47,499 nt of DNA from Cyclobacteriaceae bacterium (GTDB lineage: Bacteria; Bacteroidota; Bacteroidia; Cytophagales; Cyclobacteriaceae), in NCBI GenBank assembly GCA_003565295.1, contig PXCO01000349.1, positions 1 to 47,499 on the forward strand. Direction: 5' to 3'. How positions within the stretch are numbered: the stretch's first letter is position 1; the number at the start of each line of letters is the position of its first letter. Of this stretch, positions 34,366 through 43,861 are shown in pieces. Position numbers and translations under genes: made by a program. Below the pieces are notes generated by a model that saw only the letters and a list, made by a program, of their open reading frames with translations, did not search any database and was not told the origin of the DNA.

Positions 34366-35700
34366 ATGAAAAAGATCGTCATATTGGGAGCAGGAGAAAG
34401 CGGTGTGGGAGCAGCGCTTTTGGCGCATTTCAAGGGTTTTGATGTATTTGTGTCAGATGCCGGCCAAATCCTAAAGGCCCGTAAAGATCTAATGGCCAAT
34501 AAAGGTATCGCCTATGAAGAAGGAGGACACAGCATGGATCAACTATATGGGGCGGATATGGTGGTCAAAAGCCCTGGAATACCTTTCTCCTTGCCTTTGG
34601 TAAAAGCGCTAGTGGACAAAAATATCCCTGTGATAGATGAGCTTGAATTTGCTTATACCTATAGTAGGGGAAAAATGATCGCCATCACCGGTACCAATGG
34701 AAAAACCACCACTACCTTGCTCACTTACCATCTGATGAAAAATGCAGGCCTGGACGTGGGTTTGGCAGGCAACGTGGGTCAAAGTTGGGCAGCCCAATTA
34801 CAGCAGGGAGACCATGATTGGTGGGTAGTGGAAGTCAGCAGCTTTCAAATAGAGGGTTTTAGAGCCTTGAAGCCTAAAATTGCGATCATACTGAACATCA
34901 CTCCTGACCATTTGGACAGGTACGCATACGACATTTCAAAATATGCTCAGACAAAATTTGATTTATTGGATCAAATGGATGAAAATGATCATTTCATCTA
35001 TTTCCAAGACAACCCTTTGGTACGGGAACAGGTGGAGGTGATGGGGAATAACCCAAAAAAACACCCTGTTTCCCTTCAAACTTCCCCTGGGGCGGACTAT
35101 CTGGACTCGGATAAACTTTGGGTAAATCATGGGGACCGCATCCTTCAATTCCCCATAGGAGAGATGGTGCTTCAAGGAGGGCATAATTACGTGAATAGCC
35201 TTTGTGCCATTAAGGCTGCTTTGCTTGCCGGGGTAGACCCGGAAAGCCTATCCCAGGGTCTAAAAACCTTTAAAAATGCAGCCCATCGCATGGAATTGGT
35301 GGCCACCATCGATGGGGTGTCCTATGTCAATGACAGCAAGGGTACCAATGTAGACGCCACTGCTTATGCCCTGCAATCTTACAGCTCTCCCTTGGTATGG
35401 ATAGCAGGGGGAGTGGACAAGGGCAACGACTATGAACCCATCAAGCCCATGGTAAAGGGGAGGGTACATACCCTGATATGTTTGGGCAAGGATAATGAAA
35501 AGCTGAAGGAGGCTTTTACAGGGGTGATCCCAGAGGTATTGGAAACCACAAATTTACAAGAGGCCCTAGATTGGGCCAAAGCCAAGAGCCGATCTGGTGA
35601 CATCGTATTACTTTCCCCTGCCTGTGCGAGTTTTGATTTATTCAAAAACTACGAAGATCGGGGAGAACAATTTAAGGCAGCAGTGAAGTCAATAACCTAA
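34366..35700 (+). CDS. murD: UDP-N-acetylmuramoyl-L-alanine:D-glutamate ligase MurD
   Basis: A 444-residue Mur ligase adding D-glutamate to UDP-MurNAc-L-Ala. The N-terminal Rossmann-like domain starts ILGAGESGVGAALLA, the ATP loop is [11 protein letters not shown] (about residue 107), and later VNDSKGTNVDAT and SPACASFDLFKNYEDRG are conserved MurD blocks. One base separates it from mraY. Confidence 0.97.
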   Translation: MKKIVILGAGESGVGAALLAHFKGFDVFVSDAGQILKARKDLMANKGIAYEEGGHSMDQLYGADMVVKSPGIPFSLPLVKALVDKNIPVIDELEFAYTYSRGKMIAITGTNGKTTTTLLTYHLMKNAGLDVGLAGNVGQSWAAQLQQGDHDWWVVEVSSFQIEGFRALKPKIAIILNITPDHLDRYAYDISKYAQTKFDLLDQMDENDHFIYFQDNPLVREQVEVMGNNPKKHPVSLQTSPGADYLDSDKLWVNHGDRILQFPIGEMVLQGGHNYVNSLCAIKAALLAGVDPESLSQGLKTFKNAAHRMELVATIDGVSYVNDSKGTNVDATAYALQSYSSPLVWIAGGVDKGNDYEPIKPMVKGRVHTLICLGKDNEKLKEAFTGVIPEVLETTNLQEALDWAKAKSRSGDIVLLSPACASFDLFKNYEDRGEQFKAAVKSIT

Positions 35701-35711
35701 AGAATAGTGGG

Positions 35712-36881
35712 ATGAACAAGACTAGAATTTGGCTGGAAGAAAACTTGAAAGGGGACCCCATCATTTGGGGGATTGTGATTCTGCTATCGCTGATCAGCAT
35801 CGTGGTGGTATATTCAGCCACCGGTTCCCTGGCCTACCGGATGATGGGTGGGAATACAGAAGCCTACCTTATCAAACATGGGCTGTTGGTAATCCTTAGT
35901 CTGGTGGTGATGTGGGGAGTGCACAATATTCCCTATAAATATTTTGCCAAGTTGAGCCTTTTGGCACTTTGGGTAAGCATCCCCTTGTTGATCTTTACCT
36001 ATATCTATGGTGCCAAGATCAATGAGGCTAGCCGTTGGATCACTATCCCTATCATCAATCAAGCTTTCCAGCCTTCTGATCTGGCCAAGTTGGCATTGAT
36101 TTCCGCTGTTGCCGGCATGCTGGCAAAAAGACAGCGAAGTATAGAAGATTTGATGACAACGTTTCTGCCCATCATGCTTTGGATCGCCATTATATGCATG
36201 CTTATAGGGTTGGCCAATATGTCTACGGCGATTTTGCTGTTATCTACCTGTCTATTACTGATGTTCATAGGAAGGGTACCCATGAAATTTCTAATGACGA
36301 TTGCCTTGGCTGGTATGGTGGGACTTACTGCATCGGTGATGATAGGTCAAAGAGGAGGGGTGTTTCATTCCAGAATTGATAAATTTCTCAATGCAGGGCA
36401 GACGGAAATCCCCTATCAGGCCCAACATAGCTACATAGCCATTGCCACCGGAGGAATCACCGGCAAGGGACCTGGAAAGAGCGAGCAAAAAAATGTGTTG
36501 CCTCATCCCTATTCCGATTTTATCTATGCAATCATTATAGAGGAGTATGGCCTGATCGGCGGAGCTACTGTATTGTTCCTATACCTAGCCTTACTCTACC
36601 GGGGCATGAGGGTAGTGGCTATTTCCACGCGTCCTTTTGGGGGGTTACTATCGGCAGGACTGAGTTTCGCCCTGGTGCTCCAGGCCATGGTCAATATGGC
36701 CGTGGCAGTGGGTCTAATCCCTATCACAGGACTTCCCTTGCCTTTATTGAGCATGGGGGGTACCTCCTTGATTTTCACGGGCACTTCATTGGGTATCATT
36801 CTTAGCATTAGCAGGGGAGATCACGAAGATGACTTTTCCACCGAAGTAAATTCCATTAATCGAATGGCAAAAGTGGCATGA
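35712..36881 (+). CDS. ftsW: Septal peptidoglycan glycosyltransferase FtsW
   Basis: A 389-residue SEDS-family membrane protein with about nine or ten spans that polymerises lipid II at the septum together with FtsI. FQPSDLAKLALI, PYSDFIYAIIIEEYGLIGG and the C-terminal GLPLPLLSMGGTSLIF are SEDS signatures. It lies 11 bp after murD and overlaps murG by 4 bases. Location in dcw supports FtsW rather than RodA. Confidence 0.96.
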   Translation: MNKTRIWLEENLKGDPIIWGIVILLSLISIVVVYSATGSLAYRMMGGNTEAYLIKHGLLVILSLVVMWGVHNIPYKYFAKLSLLALWVSIPLLIFTYIYGAKINEASRWITIPIINQAFQPSDLAKLALISAVAGMLAKRQRSIEDLMTTFLPIMLWIAIICMLIGLANMSTAILLLSTCLLLMFIGRVPMKFLMTIALAGMVGLTASVMIGQRGGVFHSRIDKFLNAGQTEIPYQAQHSYIAIATGGITGKGPGKSEQKNVLPHPYSDFIYAIIIEEYGLIGGATVLFLYLALLYRGMRVVAISTRPFGGLLSAGLSFALVLQAMVNMAVAVGLIPITGLPLPLLSMGGTSLIFTGTSLGIILSISRGDHEDDFSTEVNSINRMAKVA

Positions 36882-37990
36882 GAATAACAAAGGGCACATA
36901 TCGCATCATCATTAGCGGAGGGGGCACGGGAGGACATATCTACCCGGCCATCGCAATTGCCAATGCCTGGAAATCCAGGCATCCAGATTCCAAGATACTT
37001 TTTGTGGGAGCTGAAGGAAAAATGGAAATGCAAAAAGTGCCCGAAGCCGGATATGAAATTCGAGGATTGAAAATTGCCGGGCTGCAGCGCAAGTTGACCC
37101 TGGCCAACCTAAGTTTTCCCTTCAAGCTGTGGAAGAGCCTGCAGAAGGCCAAGCAGATCCTAAAGGAGTTTGAGCCAGATTTGGCATTGGGGGGGGGAGG
37201 TTATGCCAGTGGGCCAATGCTCAGGGCAGCTCAGCAAAAAGGCATCCCTACACTTATACAAGAACAAAATTCCTACGCAGGGCTTACCAATAAATTTCTA
37301 GCTAAGAAGGCGAAAGCCATTTGTGTGGCCTACCCTGGAATGGAAAAATTCTTTCCCAAAGAAAAGACGCATTATCTAGGCAATCCTGTGCGAGGGGACA
37401 TATTGCAGCTTGAGGGCAAAAGCGAAAAAGCAAAAGCTCATTTTGGGCTAGATACACATAGACCTCTTTTGCTGGTGTTAGGAGGAAGTCTAGGCGCAAG
37501 GACCATCAATAAGGCCATTCTTCAGCACATGGCCTTCTTTGAAGCCAAGGGGTACCAAGTGCTTTGGCAAACGGGCAAGTATTATTATGAGGAGATGAAA
37601 CAGGCGGTCAATACTTCCCAACTGAAGCATATCCATCCCTTGGAATTTATCAAAGAAATGGATTTGGCCTATGCATCGGCAGACTTGATTCTTTCCAGGG
37701 CAGGAGCACTTTCCGTTTCTGAGCTAAGTCTGGTAGGAAAGCCTGCCATATTCATCCCCTCTCCCAACGTGGCGGAAGACCATCAAACAAAAAATGCGAT
37801 GGCTTTTGTGGAACAGGGAGCAGCGAGAATGATAAAGGACAGTGAAGCAATTGAAAAGGTAGGGAAAGAGGTGGAAAAGTTGTTTTCCCAACCCCAGACC
37901 ATGGCTGTACTTGGTCAAAACATTCGAAAACTGGCAAAGCCGGATGCTTCTGAAGCAATTGTCAACCTAATGGAGAAACTGGTGCAATGA
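36878..37990 (+). CDS. murG: UDP-GlcNAc:lipid I N-acetylglucosaminyltransferase MurG
   Basis: A 370-residue GT28 glycosyltransferase that makes lipid II at the inner face of the membrane. The lipid-site glycine loop is SGGGTGGHIYPAIAIA, the second loop LGGGGYASGPML, and the UDP-GlcNAc site includes VLGGSLGARTIN and LILSRAGALSVSELS. Overlaps ftsW and murC by 4 bases each. Confidence 0.97.
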   Translation: MRITKGTYRIIISGGGTGGHIYPAIAIANAWKSRHPDSKILFVGAEGKMEMQKVPEAGYEIRGLKIAGLQRKLTLANLSFPFKLWKSLQKAKQILKEFEPDLALGGGGYASGPMLRAAQQKGIPTLIQEQNSYAGLTNKFLAKKAKAICVAYPGMEKFFPKEKTHYLGNPVRGDILQLEGKSEKAKAHFGLDTHRPLLLVLGGSLGARTINKAILQHMAFFEAKGYQVLWQTGKYYYEEMKQAVNTSQLKHIHPLEFIKEMDLAYASADLILSRAGALSVSELSLVGKPAIFIPSPNVAEDHQTKNAMAFVEQGAARMIKDSEAIEKVGKEVEKLFSQPQTMAVLGQNIRKLAKPDASEAIVNLMEKLVQ

Positions 37991-39384
37991 ATCTGAAAAA
38001 TCTACATAGCGTCTATTTCTTAGGTATAGGGGGTATAGGAATGAGTGCCATTGCCCGGTGGTTTCATCACATTGGCGTGCGGGTGTATGGGTATGATAAA
38101 ACCCCTTCATCCCTTACCCAAACCCTCACTCAAGAGGGGATGGCCATTACCTATGTGGACAGTATCTCCACTATCCCTGAGGAATTTTTGGAAAGTAACC
38201 AAGACAGATTGGTGGTTTGGACTCCTGCCATTCCTAAGGACTGTGTCCAAAAAAATCACCTTCTGAAAAAGGGCTATATACTTAAAAAGCGCTCTGAAGT
38301 GTTGGGCATAATCACTGAAGGCATGTATACCGTGGCCGTAGCCGGCACACACGGGAAAACCACCACTTCCTCCATGGTGGCCCATCTCCTTAAGCATGGC
38401 GGGAAAAATATCGCGGCTTTTTTGGGAGGGCTTACCCAAAACTATCAAAGCAACCTGATTCTTCATGATGAAGGAAGCCAGGAGTTGCCAATTGTGGTAG
38501 TGGAAGCCGATGAGTTTGACCGAAGCTTTCTCACCCTGCATCCCAATATCAGTATTGTGACCAGTGCTGACCCCGACCACCTGGATATTTATGGGGACGG
38601 GGAACACCTGATGGAAGGCTTTAGGAGTTTTATCCAACTCACTGATGCCAAGGGGCAGCTGATCATTCAAGGTAAGGCATTACAAAAGCTGGGCATATCC
38701 CAATTGCCCGCTATAAAAACCACCTCCTATGGATTTGAGAATAATGCGATCAGGGCGGAAAACATACAGCCTGGGATTTTAGGTTTCAGGTTTGATTATG
38801 TGAGTGATGCAAGTAAAATCCATTCACTCCTTTTACCTATTCCAGGGTTTCATAATATAGAAAATGCCTTGGCTGCCATTACTGTTGCCCTTTCATTTGG
38901 CATTAGCGCAGAAAGCATCAGAGAGGGCTTGTTAAGTTATAAAGGGGTAAAACGTAGGTTTGAGCTGGTATACTCCGATGAGCACAAGACATTTATAGAT
39001 GACTATGCCCACCATCCCGAGGAAATCCATGCGCTATTGACTTCTGTGAGGGCCATATATCCCGATAAAAAAATTACCGCAGTGTTTCAGCCCCATCTTT
39101 ATACCCGCACCAGGGATTTTGCCCAAGGATTTTCGGAAAGCCTTTCACTGGCCGATGAAGTGGTATTGCTGGACATTTATCCAGCCAGGGAGCTGCCCAT
39201 TCCAGGTGTGAATGCAGAGATGCTATTGCCCGACATTAAAAGTGAAAAGAAATCTGTGCTGTCTAAGGAAGACTTATTACCCCATTTAAAAGCTTCTTCT
39301 ACAGAGATACTGCTTACTATAGGAGCAGGAGATATTGATAGATTGGTTTTGCCTATTGCTAAATGGTTAGAAAATGAAAGATAA
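37987..39384 (+). CDS. murC: UDP-N-acetylmuramate:L-alanine ligase MurC
   Basis: A 465-residue Mur ligase adding the first residue of the stem peptide. The nucleotide-sugar loop FLGIGGIGMSAIARW is at the N-terminus, the ATP loop AGTHGKTTTSSM near residue 120, and the C-terminal domain includes DDYAHHPEEIHALL and FQPHLYTRT. It overlaps ftsQ by 11 bases. Confidence 0.97.
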   Translation: MNLKNLHSVYFLGIGGIGMSAIARWFHHIGVRVYGYDKTPSSLTQTLTQEGMAITYVDSISTIPEEFLESNQDRLVVWTPAIPKDCVQKNHLLKKGYILKKRSEVLGIITEGMYTVAVAGTHGKTTTSSMVAHLLKHGGKNIAAFLGGLTQNYQSNLILHDEGSQELPIVVVEADEFDRSFLTLHPNISIVTSADPDHLDIYGDGEHLMEGFRSFIQLTDAKGQLIIQGKALQKLGISQLPAIKTTSYGFENNAIRAENIQPGILGFRFDYVSDASKIHSLLLPIPGFHNIENALAAITVALSFGISAESIREGLLSYKGVKRRFELVYSDEHKTFIDDYAHHPEEIHALLTSVRAIYPDKKITAVFQPHLYTRTRDFAQGFSESLSLADEVVLLDIYPARELPIPGVNAEMLLPDIKSEKKSVLSKEDLLPHLKASSTEILLTIGAGDIDRLVLPIAKWLENER

Positions 39385-40135
39385 GAGAAGGATAAGGAAA
39401 TCTATCGTCTTCGTGTTACTGGCAGTGGTGTTCATTGCATATATAGCCTTTACAGAGCACCGGAGCGAACAGAAGAGCTTTGCGGGATTGGAAGTCTATG
39501 TTGAGGCAGTAAGCGATGTCTATTTTGTGGAAGAAAAGGACTTAGTGGAGAAATTGAATCATGCTTTTCCTGAGCTGAAACCTGGAATAGCCCTTAAAGA
39601 GATCAATCTTCACGATATTGAGAGGCAGGTGTTAAGCCATCCTTTTGTGAAAACGGCGGAGGTTTTTACGGATTTAAAAGGGAAAATAGTGGTGAAATCC
39701 TCCCAGCACATTCCCATGGCCAGGATCGTAAGACCTTTGGCCGCAGATGGATACATCAGTACCGAAGGAAAAATCCTCCCCACCCGTGCAAACTATACCT
39801 CAAGGGTACTCACCCTTCAGGGCAAAGGGGCAGAGAAATTGCTGGAAGAAGAGGAATTGGGAGGCTCCCACTCTGAGCTGTTAAAGCTGCTCTCCTTTAT
39901 TAGCAAGCACTCATTTTGGAGCGCCCAGATCAGTGGATTGGAAATTTTGGGGAATGGGGATATCCTATTGGAACAGCAGGTGGGCAAGCAGCTCATCGAA
40001 TTCGGAAAACCTGAGGATATTGAGGGAAAGTTCAATAAAATCAATTTGTATTATCAAAAAATTGTACCCCAAAAAGGGTGGAATACCTATGAAAGGGTAA
40101 ATGTAAAATTTAAGGATCAGATCATTTGTGAATAA
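39374..40135 (+). CDS. ftsQ: Cell division protein FtsQ
   Basis: A 253-residue bitopic protein: a short basic N-terminus, one membrane span (about residues 9-26), then a POTRA-like region beginning VYFVEEKDLVEKLN and containing HPFVKTAEVFTDLKGKIVV, and a beta domain. FtsQ links the Z ring to the septal synthases through FtsL. Sequence conservation is low; the identification rests on topology, POTRA pattern and position between murC and ftsA. Confidence 0.92.
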   Translation: MKDKRRIRKSIVFVLLAVVFIAYIAFTEHRSEQKSFAGLEVYVEAVSDVYFVEEKDLVEKLNHAFPELKPGIALKEINLHDIERQVLSHPFVKTAEVFTDLKGKIVVKSSQHIPMARIVRPLAADGYISTEGKILPTRANYTSRVLTLQGKGAEKLLEEEELGGSHSELLKLLSFISKHSFWSAQISGLEILGNGDILLEQQVGKQLIEFGKPEDIEGKFNKINLYYQKIVPQKGWNTYERVNVKFKDQIICE

Positions 40136-40146
40136 TTGTCAGAGCT

Positions 40147-41463
40147 ATGGATAACGAAAATTTAATTGTGGGCCTGGACATCGGCACCACGAAAATCTGT
40201 GCGGTGATAGGCCGCAAAAATGAATATGGTAAGCTGGAAGTCCTTGGAATGGGCAAGGCGGTGTCCGAAGGAGTGATCCGGGGCATTGTGACCAACATCG
40301 ACAAGACGGTAAACGCCATACAGAAAGCCGTAAACGACGCTTCCGAAATGTCCAATGTAAACATCGGTGAAGTAATCGTGGGCATTGCCGGGCAACACAT
40401 CCGAAGCTCCATCCATCACGGAGTTATCATCCGAAATACAAAGGATGATGAAATCACGGTGGAAGATGTACGAAGGTTGGCCAATGACATGGAAAACATC
40501 GTGGTACCCCCAGGTAACAAGATCATCCATGTGATGCCCCAGGATTATACGGTGGACTACGAAGAGGGCATAAAAGACCCTGTGGGAATGTCAGGGGCAA
40601 GGCTTGAGGCAGACTTTCACATTATTACCGCCCAGAGTACGGCTATCAACAACATCAACCGCTGCGTGAAGCGGGCAAGTCTGGAGTCCACCGACCTTAT
40701 CCTTGAGCCTTTGGCAAGCTCTCTTTCTGTACTCAGTGACGAGGATAAAGAAGCCGGCGTTTGCCTGGTGGACATCGGAGGAGGCACCACTGATGTGGCC
40801 ATCTTTTATGACAATATTATCCGGCACACTGCAGTCATTCCCTTTGGCGGGAACATCATCACTACCGACATCAAGGAAGGGTGTATGGTGATGCAACATC
40901 AAGCAGAGCTGTTGAAGACCAAATTCGGCAAAGCCATAGCCGAGGAAGCCAATCCAAATGAAATCGTATCTATTCCCGGCTTGAGGAACAGACCCCCCAA
41001 AGAGATTTCGGTTAAAAATCTCGCCTCTATCATCCAGGCCAGGATGGAAGAAATCGTGGAGCTTGTCCAATCGGAAATTGCCGCCAGCAACATTTACCAA
41101 AAACTGGCCGGAGGAATAGTGCTCACCGGAGGGGGAGCCCTGCTAAATGGGGTGGGTCCCTTGTTCGAATACATGACCGGGCTGGACACCAGGATCGGTT
41201 ACCCCAATGAGCATTTGGGAAAAACCAAGGGGGATGATATCAAGAGCCCCATGTATGCTACTACTGTAGGATTGGTCTTGGCGGGATTTAAAGCATTGGA
41301 CGACAGGGAGGACGTTTACAGGGCAAAAGAAAAAGCAGTTAACTCTAATTTGAAAGGGAGGCCCCAAAAGATCGAACAATCCGGGAAAGATATTTTCCAT
41401 AGCATTACCCGGAAACTGAAAAACTTTATCACTGATGATATAGGAGATAGCGGCCATTACTGA
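40147..41463 (+). CDS. ftsA: Cell division protein FtsA
   Basis: A 438-residue actin-like ATPase that anchors FtsZ to the membrane. Phosphate-1 motif IVGLDIGTTKICAVIG is at the N-terminus, the SHS2 (1C) domain follows, phosphate-2 is CLVDIGGGTTDVAIF, and GIVLTGGGALLNGV is the adenosine motif. The amphipathic C-terminal helix (IFHSITRKLKNFITDDI) is the membrane-targeting sequence. It lies 11 bp after ftsQ and 97 bp before ftsZ. Confidence 0.97.
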   Translation: MDNENLIVGLDIGTTKICAVIGRKNEYGKLEVLGMGKAVSEGVIRGIVTNIDKTVNAIQKAVNDASEMSNVNIGEVIVGIAGQHIRSSIHHGVIIRNTKDDEITVEDVRRLANDMENIVVPPGNKIIHVMPQDYTVDYEEGIKDPVGMSGARLEADFHIITAQSTAINNINRCVKRASLESTDLILEPLASSLSVLSDEDKEAGVCLVDIGGGTTDVAIFYDNIIRHTAVIPFGGNIITTDIKEGCMVMQHQAELLKTKFGKAIAEEANPNEIVSIPGLRNRPPKEISVKNLASIIQARMEEIVELVQSEIAASNIYQKLAGGIVLTGGGALLNGVGPLFEYMTGLDTRIGYPNEHLGKTKGDDIKSPMYATTVGLVLAGFKALDDREDVYRAKEKAVNSNLKGRPQKIEQSGKDIFHSITRKLKNFITDDIGDSGHY

Positions 41464-41560
41464 TCCAGGCCCATATGTCCACAGCTCTAAAAACCAATAA
41501 AGCACCAAATATAACCCTAGATTGATTCACCAATTACGAGGAAAATAAAAGTCAGAAAAA

Positions 41561-43162
41561 ATGAAAGATTATCAATTTGACATCCCTAAAAACCACAAAT
41601 CTATCATCAAGGTGATAGGTGTGGGAGGAGGTGGTTCCAATGCTGTGAACCATATGTATAATTTAGGTATCAAGGACGTGGAATTCGTGGTGGTCAACAC
41701 CGATGCCCAAGCCTTGAAGAGTAGCCCTGTACCTTTGAAGCTTCAGATAGGCACCACACTTACGGAGGGATTAGGCGCAGGAGCCAATCCGGAGAAGGGC
41801 AAGAATGCGGCTCTGGAAAGTAAGGAAGAGATTCGAGATCTTTTGGCCGATAACACCCGCATGGTTTTCATCACCGCAGGTATGGGGGGTGGCACCGGTA
41901 CAGGCGCCGCTCCTGTGATCGCCAAGATCGCAAAGGACATGGATATCCTAACGGTGGGCATCGTGACGGCTCCTTTCATGTTTGAGGGCCGGAAAAAAAT
42001 GCTTTCTGCACAAAACGGCATAGACACCCTGAGGGCCAATTGCGACACCGTTTTGGTAATCCTCAATGACAAGTTGAGGGATATCTACGGAAACTTGCCC
42101 ATCAGGCAGGCCTTCGGGAAGGCGGATAACATACTTACCACTGCTGCCAAATCCATCGCAGAAATCATTACTGTTCACCAGGAGGTAAACGTGGACTTTG
42201 AAGACGTGAAAACGGTAATGAAGGATGCGGGAGCAGCCGTAATGGGGTCTGCTACAGAGGAAGGTAAGGATAGGGCCACCAAAGCAGCCGAGAATGCAAT
42301 TTCCTCCCCATTGCTCAACAATGTGGACATTAAGGGTGCACAAAAGATCCTACTTTCCATCATGTCCGGTGAGGAGGAGGAATTGTCCATGGACGAGCTT
42401 AGTGAAATCACCGAATATATTCAGGCCCGTTCTGGAGATATGTCCGACGTGATCTTTGGTCAAGGCATAGACCCCGAGCTCAAGAAAGGAATCAGGGTTA
42501 CCGTCATTGCCACCGGGTTTGAGGCCGATGCCATTTCAGAAAAGCACGAGATCTTAAACAAAGAAGAAAGTGAAGAGATAAAAAAGGTGATTGACCTGGA
42601 GTCCGGGAAAACCTCCAAGGTAGACCCTGAAGAAGCTACTAAGCCAGGTCAAACATTTACCTTCACCATACAACCGCCTCAGCAGGTTCCAAACCCCCAG
42701 GCTAACAGCCAGGAAAAAAAAGAACCCCAGGAAGCTGAAAAAACGCCTGAACCCAGTGCTTCGGCAAAGGAGAAAGATGAAGATGATGAAGGGTTTATCT
42801 TCGAAAGAGCCGAACCCAAGCCCGAACCCAAACGGGTACTTACCTTATTCGACAAGCCAGATGACACTGAGCCAAGAGAAGAGGAAAAACCCAGTTACGG
42901 GCAAAGCGACTACTATGAGGAGATCAAGGCCAGGGCGATGAGGAGGGCGCATGAGCGGTTTGAGAAACTGAGGCAGAAACGCTCGATCCATCAAACCCCT
43001 GAGGAATTCAAGGAGAAACTTGAAATTCCAGCCTATCAACGGAAGAACGTGAAGCTTCAGGACATTGCCCACAGCTCTGAAAGGAACCTGTCCAAGTTCA
43101 ACTTGAATGATGATAACGAAATCATCAGCAACAACAGGTTCCTTCACGACAATGTGGATTAA
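41561..43162 (+). CDS. ftsZ: Cell division protein FtsZ
   Basis: A 533-residue tubulin-like GTPase forming the Z ring. The GTP motif GGGTGTG is at 109-115, with VGGGGSNAVNHM at 21-32 and the catalytic loop at NVDFEDVKTVM. After the GTPase core (about residues 1-320) comes a long acidic, Pro/Glu/Lys-rich linker (about 330-460) and a conserved C-terminal tail ending NNRFLHDNVD. It is about 150 residues longer than E. coli FtsZ, as in other Bacteroidota. The 97-bp gap after ftsA may hold an extra promoter, but no consensus was seen. Last gene of the cluster. Confidence 0.97.
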   Translation: MKDYQFDIPKNHKSIIKVIGVGGGGSNAVNHMYNLGIKDVEFVVVNTDAQALKSSPVPLKLQIGTTLTEGLGAGANPEKGKNAALESKEEIRDLLADNTRMVFITAGMGGGTGTGAAPVIAKIAKDMDILTVGIVTAPFMFEGRKKMLSAQNGIDTLRANCDTVLVILNDKLRDIYGNLPIRQAFGKADNILTTAAKSIAEIITVHQEVNVDFEDVKTVMKDAGAAVMGSATEEGKDRATKAAENAISSPLLNNVDIKGAQKILLSIMSGEEEELSMDELSEITEYIQARSGDMSDVIFGQGIDPELKKGIRVTVIATGFEADAISEKHEILNKEESEEIKKVIDLESGKTSKVDPEEATKPGQTFTFTIQPPQQVPNPQANSQEKKEPQEAEKTPEPSASAKEKDEDDEGFIFERAEPKPEPKRVLTLFDKPDDTEPREEEKPSYGQSDYYEEIKARAMRRAHERFEKLRQKRSIHQTPEEFKEKLEIPAYQRKNVKLQDIAHSSERNLSKFNLNDDNEIISNNRFLHDNVD

Positions 43163-43196
43163 GTAAGTATAGGCAGGGTTTCCCGATGCTAACTCT

Positions 43197-43216
43197 CCTT
43201 CAGTATTGGCTGAAGG
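43197..43216. terminator. Hairpin between ftsZ and the FMN reductase gene
   Basis: CCTTCAG (43197-43203) pairs with CTGAAGG (43210-43216) around a six-base loop, between two convergent genes, 35 bp after the ftsZ stop. No T tract follows on either strand, so termination strength is uncertain. Confidence 0.45.
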
Positions 43217-43233
43217 GGCAGGGGATTCCCGCC

Positions 43234-43758
43234 CTAAAATTCCAGGAATAATTGTGCTTGTTCCTTCAGTAAGTCCATGTATAGCCTGTTGGTGAGCAGG
43301 TCTTCTGACATATTTTCCTCGATCTTTGCCAGTCTTGGCTTGAAGGCAAGCACATGCATTCCCAGGTAGTTAAAGATATCTGTGAGGTGACTCATAGCTA
43401 TGCTGCCCCCGCCAATCCCGGAGGAAATACCCACCAGGGCGCATTTCTTGTTTTGGAAGCTATTGGGGTAAGTCATTCCGTCTATGAAGGATTTTAATAT
43501 CCCGGGGAAGGAGCCATTGTATTCAGGTACTATGAAAATATACTTTTTGCCTTCTCTTACCCTATTATGGATACGGTTGAATTCCTCGTTTTTCCCGTTG
43601 TACTCATAAAGAGCGGTGAACACAAAATCATCAGGCAAGGCATTTAAATTGATAATTTCTGCGCTTTCACCCATGGTTTTCAACAGGTCATGATAGATCA
43701 GTGCGATTTTTTCAGAGTTGGCGTTGGCCCTATTGGTGCCTATTATGATTTTGATCAT
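43234..43758 (-). CDS. NAD(P)H-dependent FMN reductase-like flavoprotein
   Basis: A 174-residue flavodoxin-like protein of the NADPH-dependent FMN reductase family. The FMN phosphate loop is IIIGTNRANANSEKIA at the N-terminus; FIVPEYNGSFPGILKSFIDG and GISSGIGGGSIAMSHL are the flavin-binding loops. Such enzymes reduce flavins, quinones, chromate or azo dyes; the substrate here is not known. Convergent with ftsZ and divergent from the purine phosphorylase gene. Confidence 0.9.
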   Translation of the reverse strand: MIKIIIGTNRANANSEKIALIYHDLLKTMGESAEIINLNALPDDFVFTALYEYNGKNEEFNRIHNRVREGKKYIFIVPEYNGSFPGILKSFIDGMTYPNSFQNKKCALVGISSGIGGGSIAMSHLTDIFNYLGMHVLAFKPRLAKIEENMSEDLLTNRLYMDLLKEQAQLFLEF

Positions 43759-43861
43759 GAAAGATGATTTCAGATTTTTATGACTTCATTAATACAACAT
43801 GAAACTGAATTAAGTTTCTAGCTTTCTGTACAAATTTTCTTAGCGGAACTAATTGGATAAA

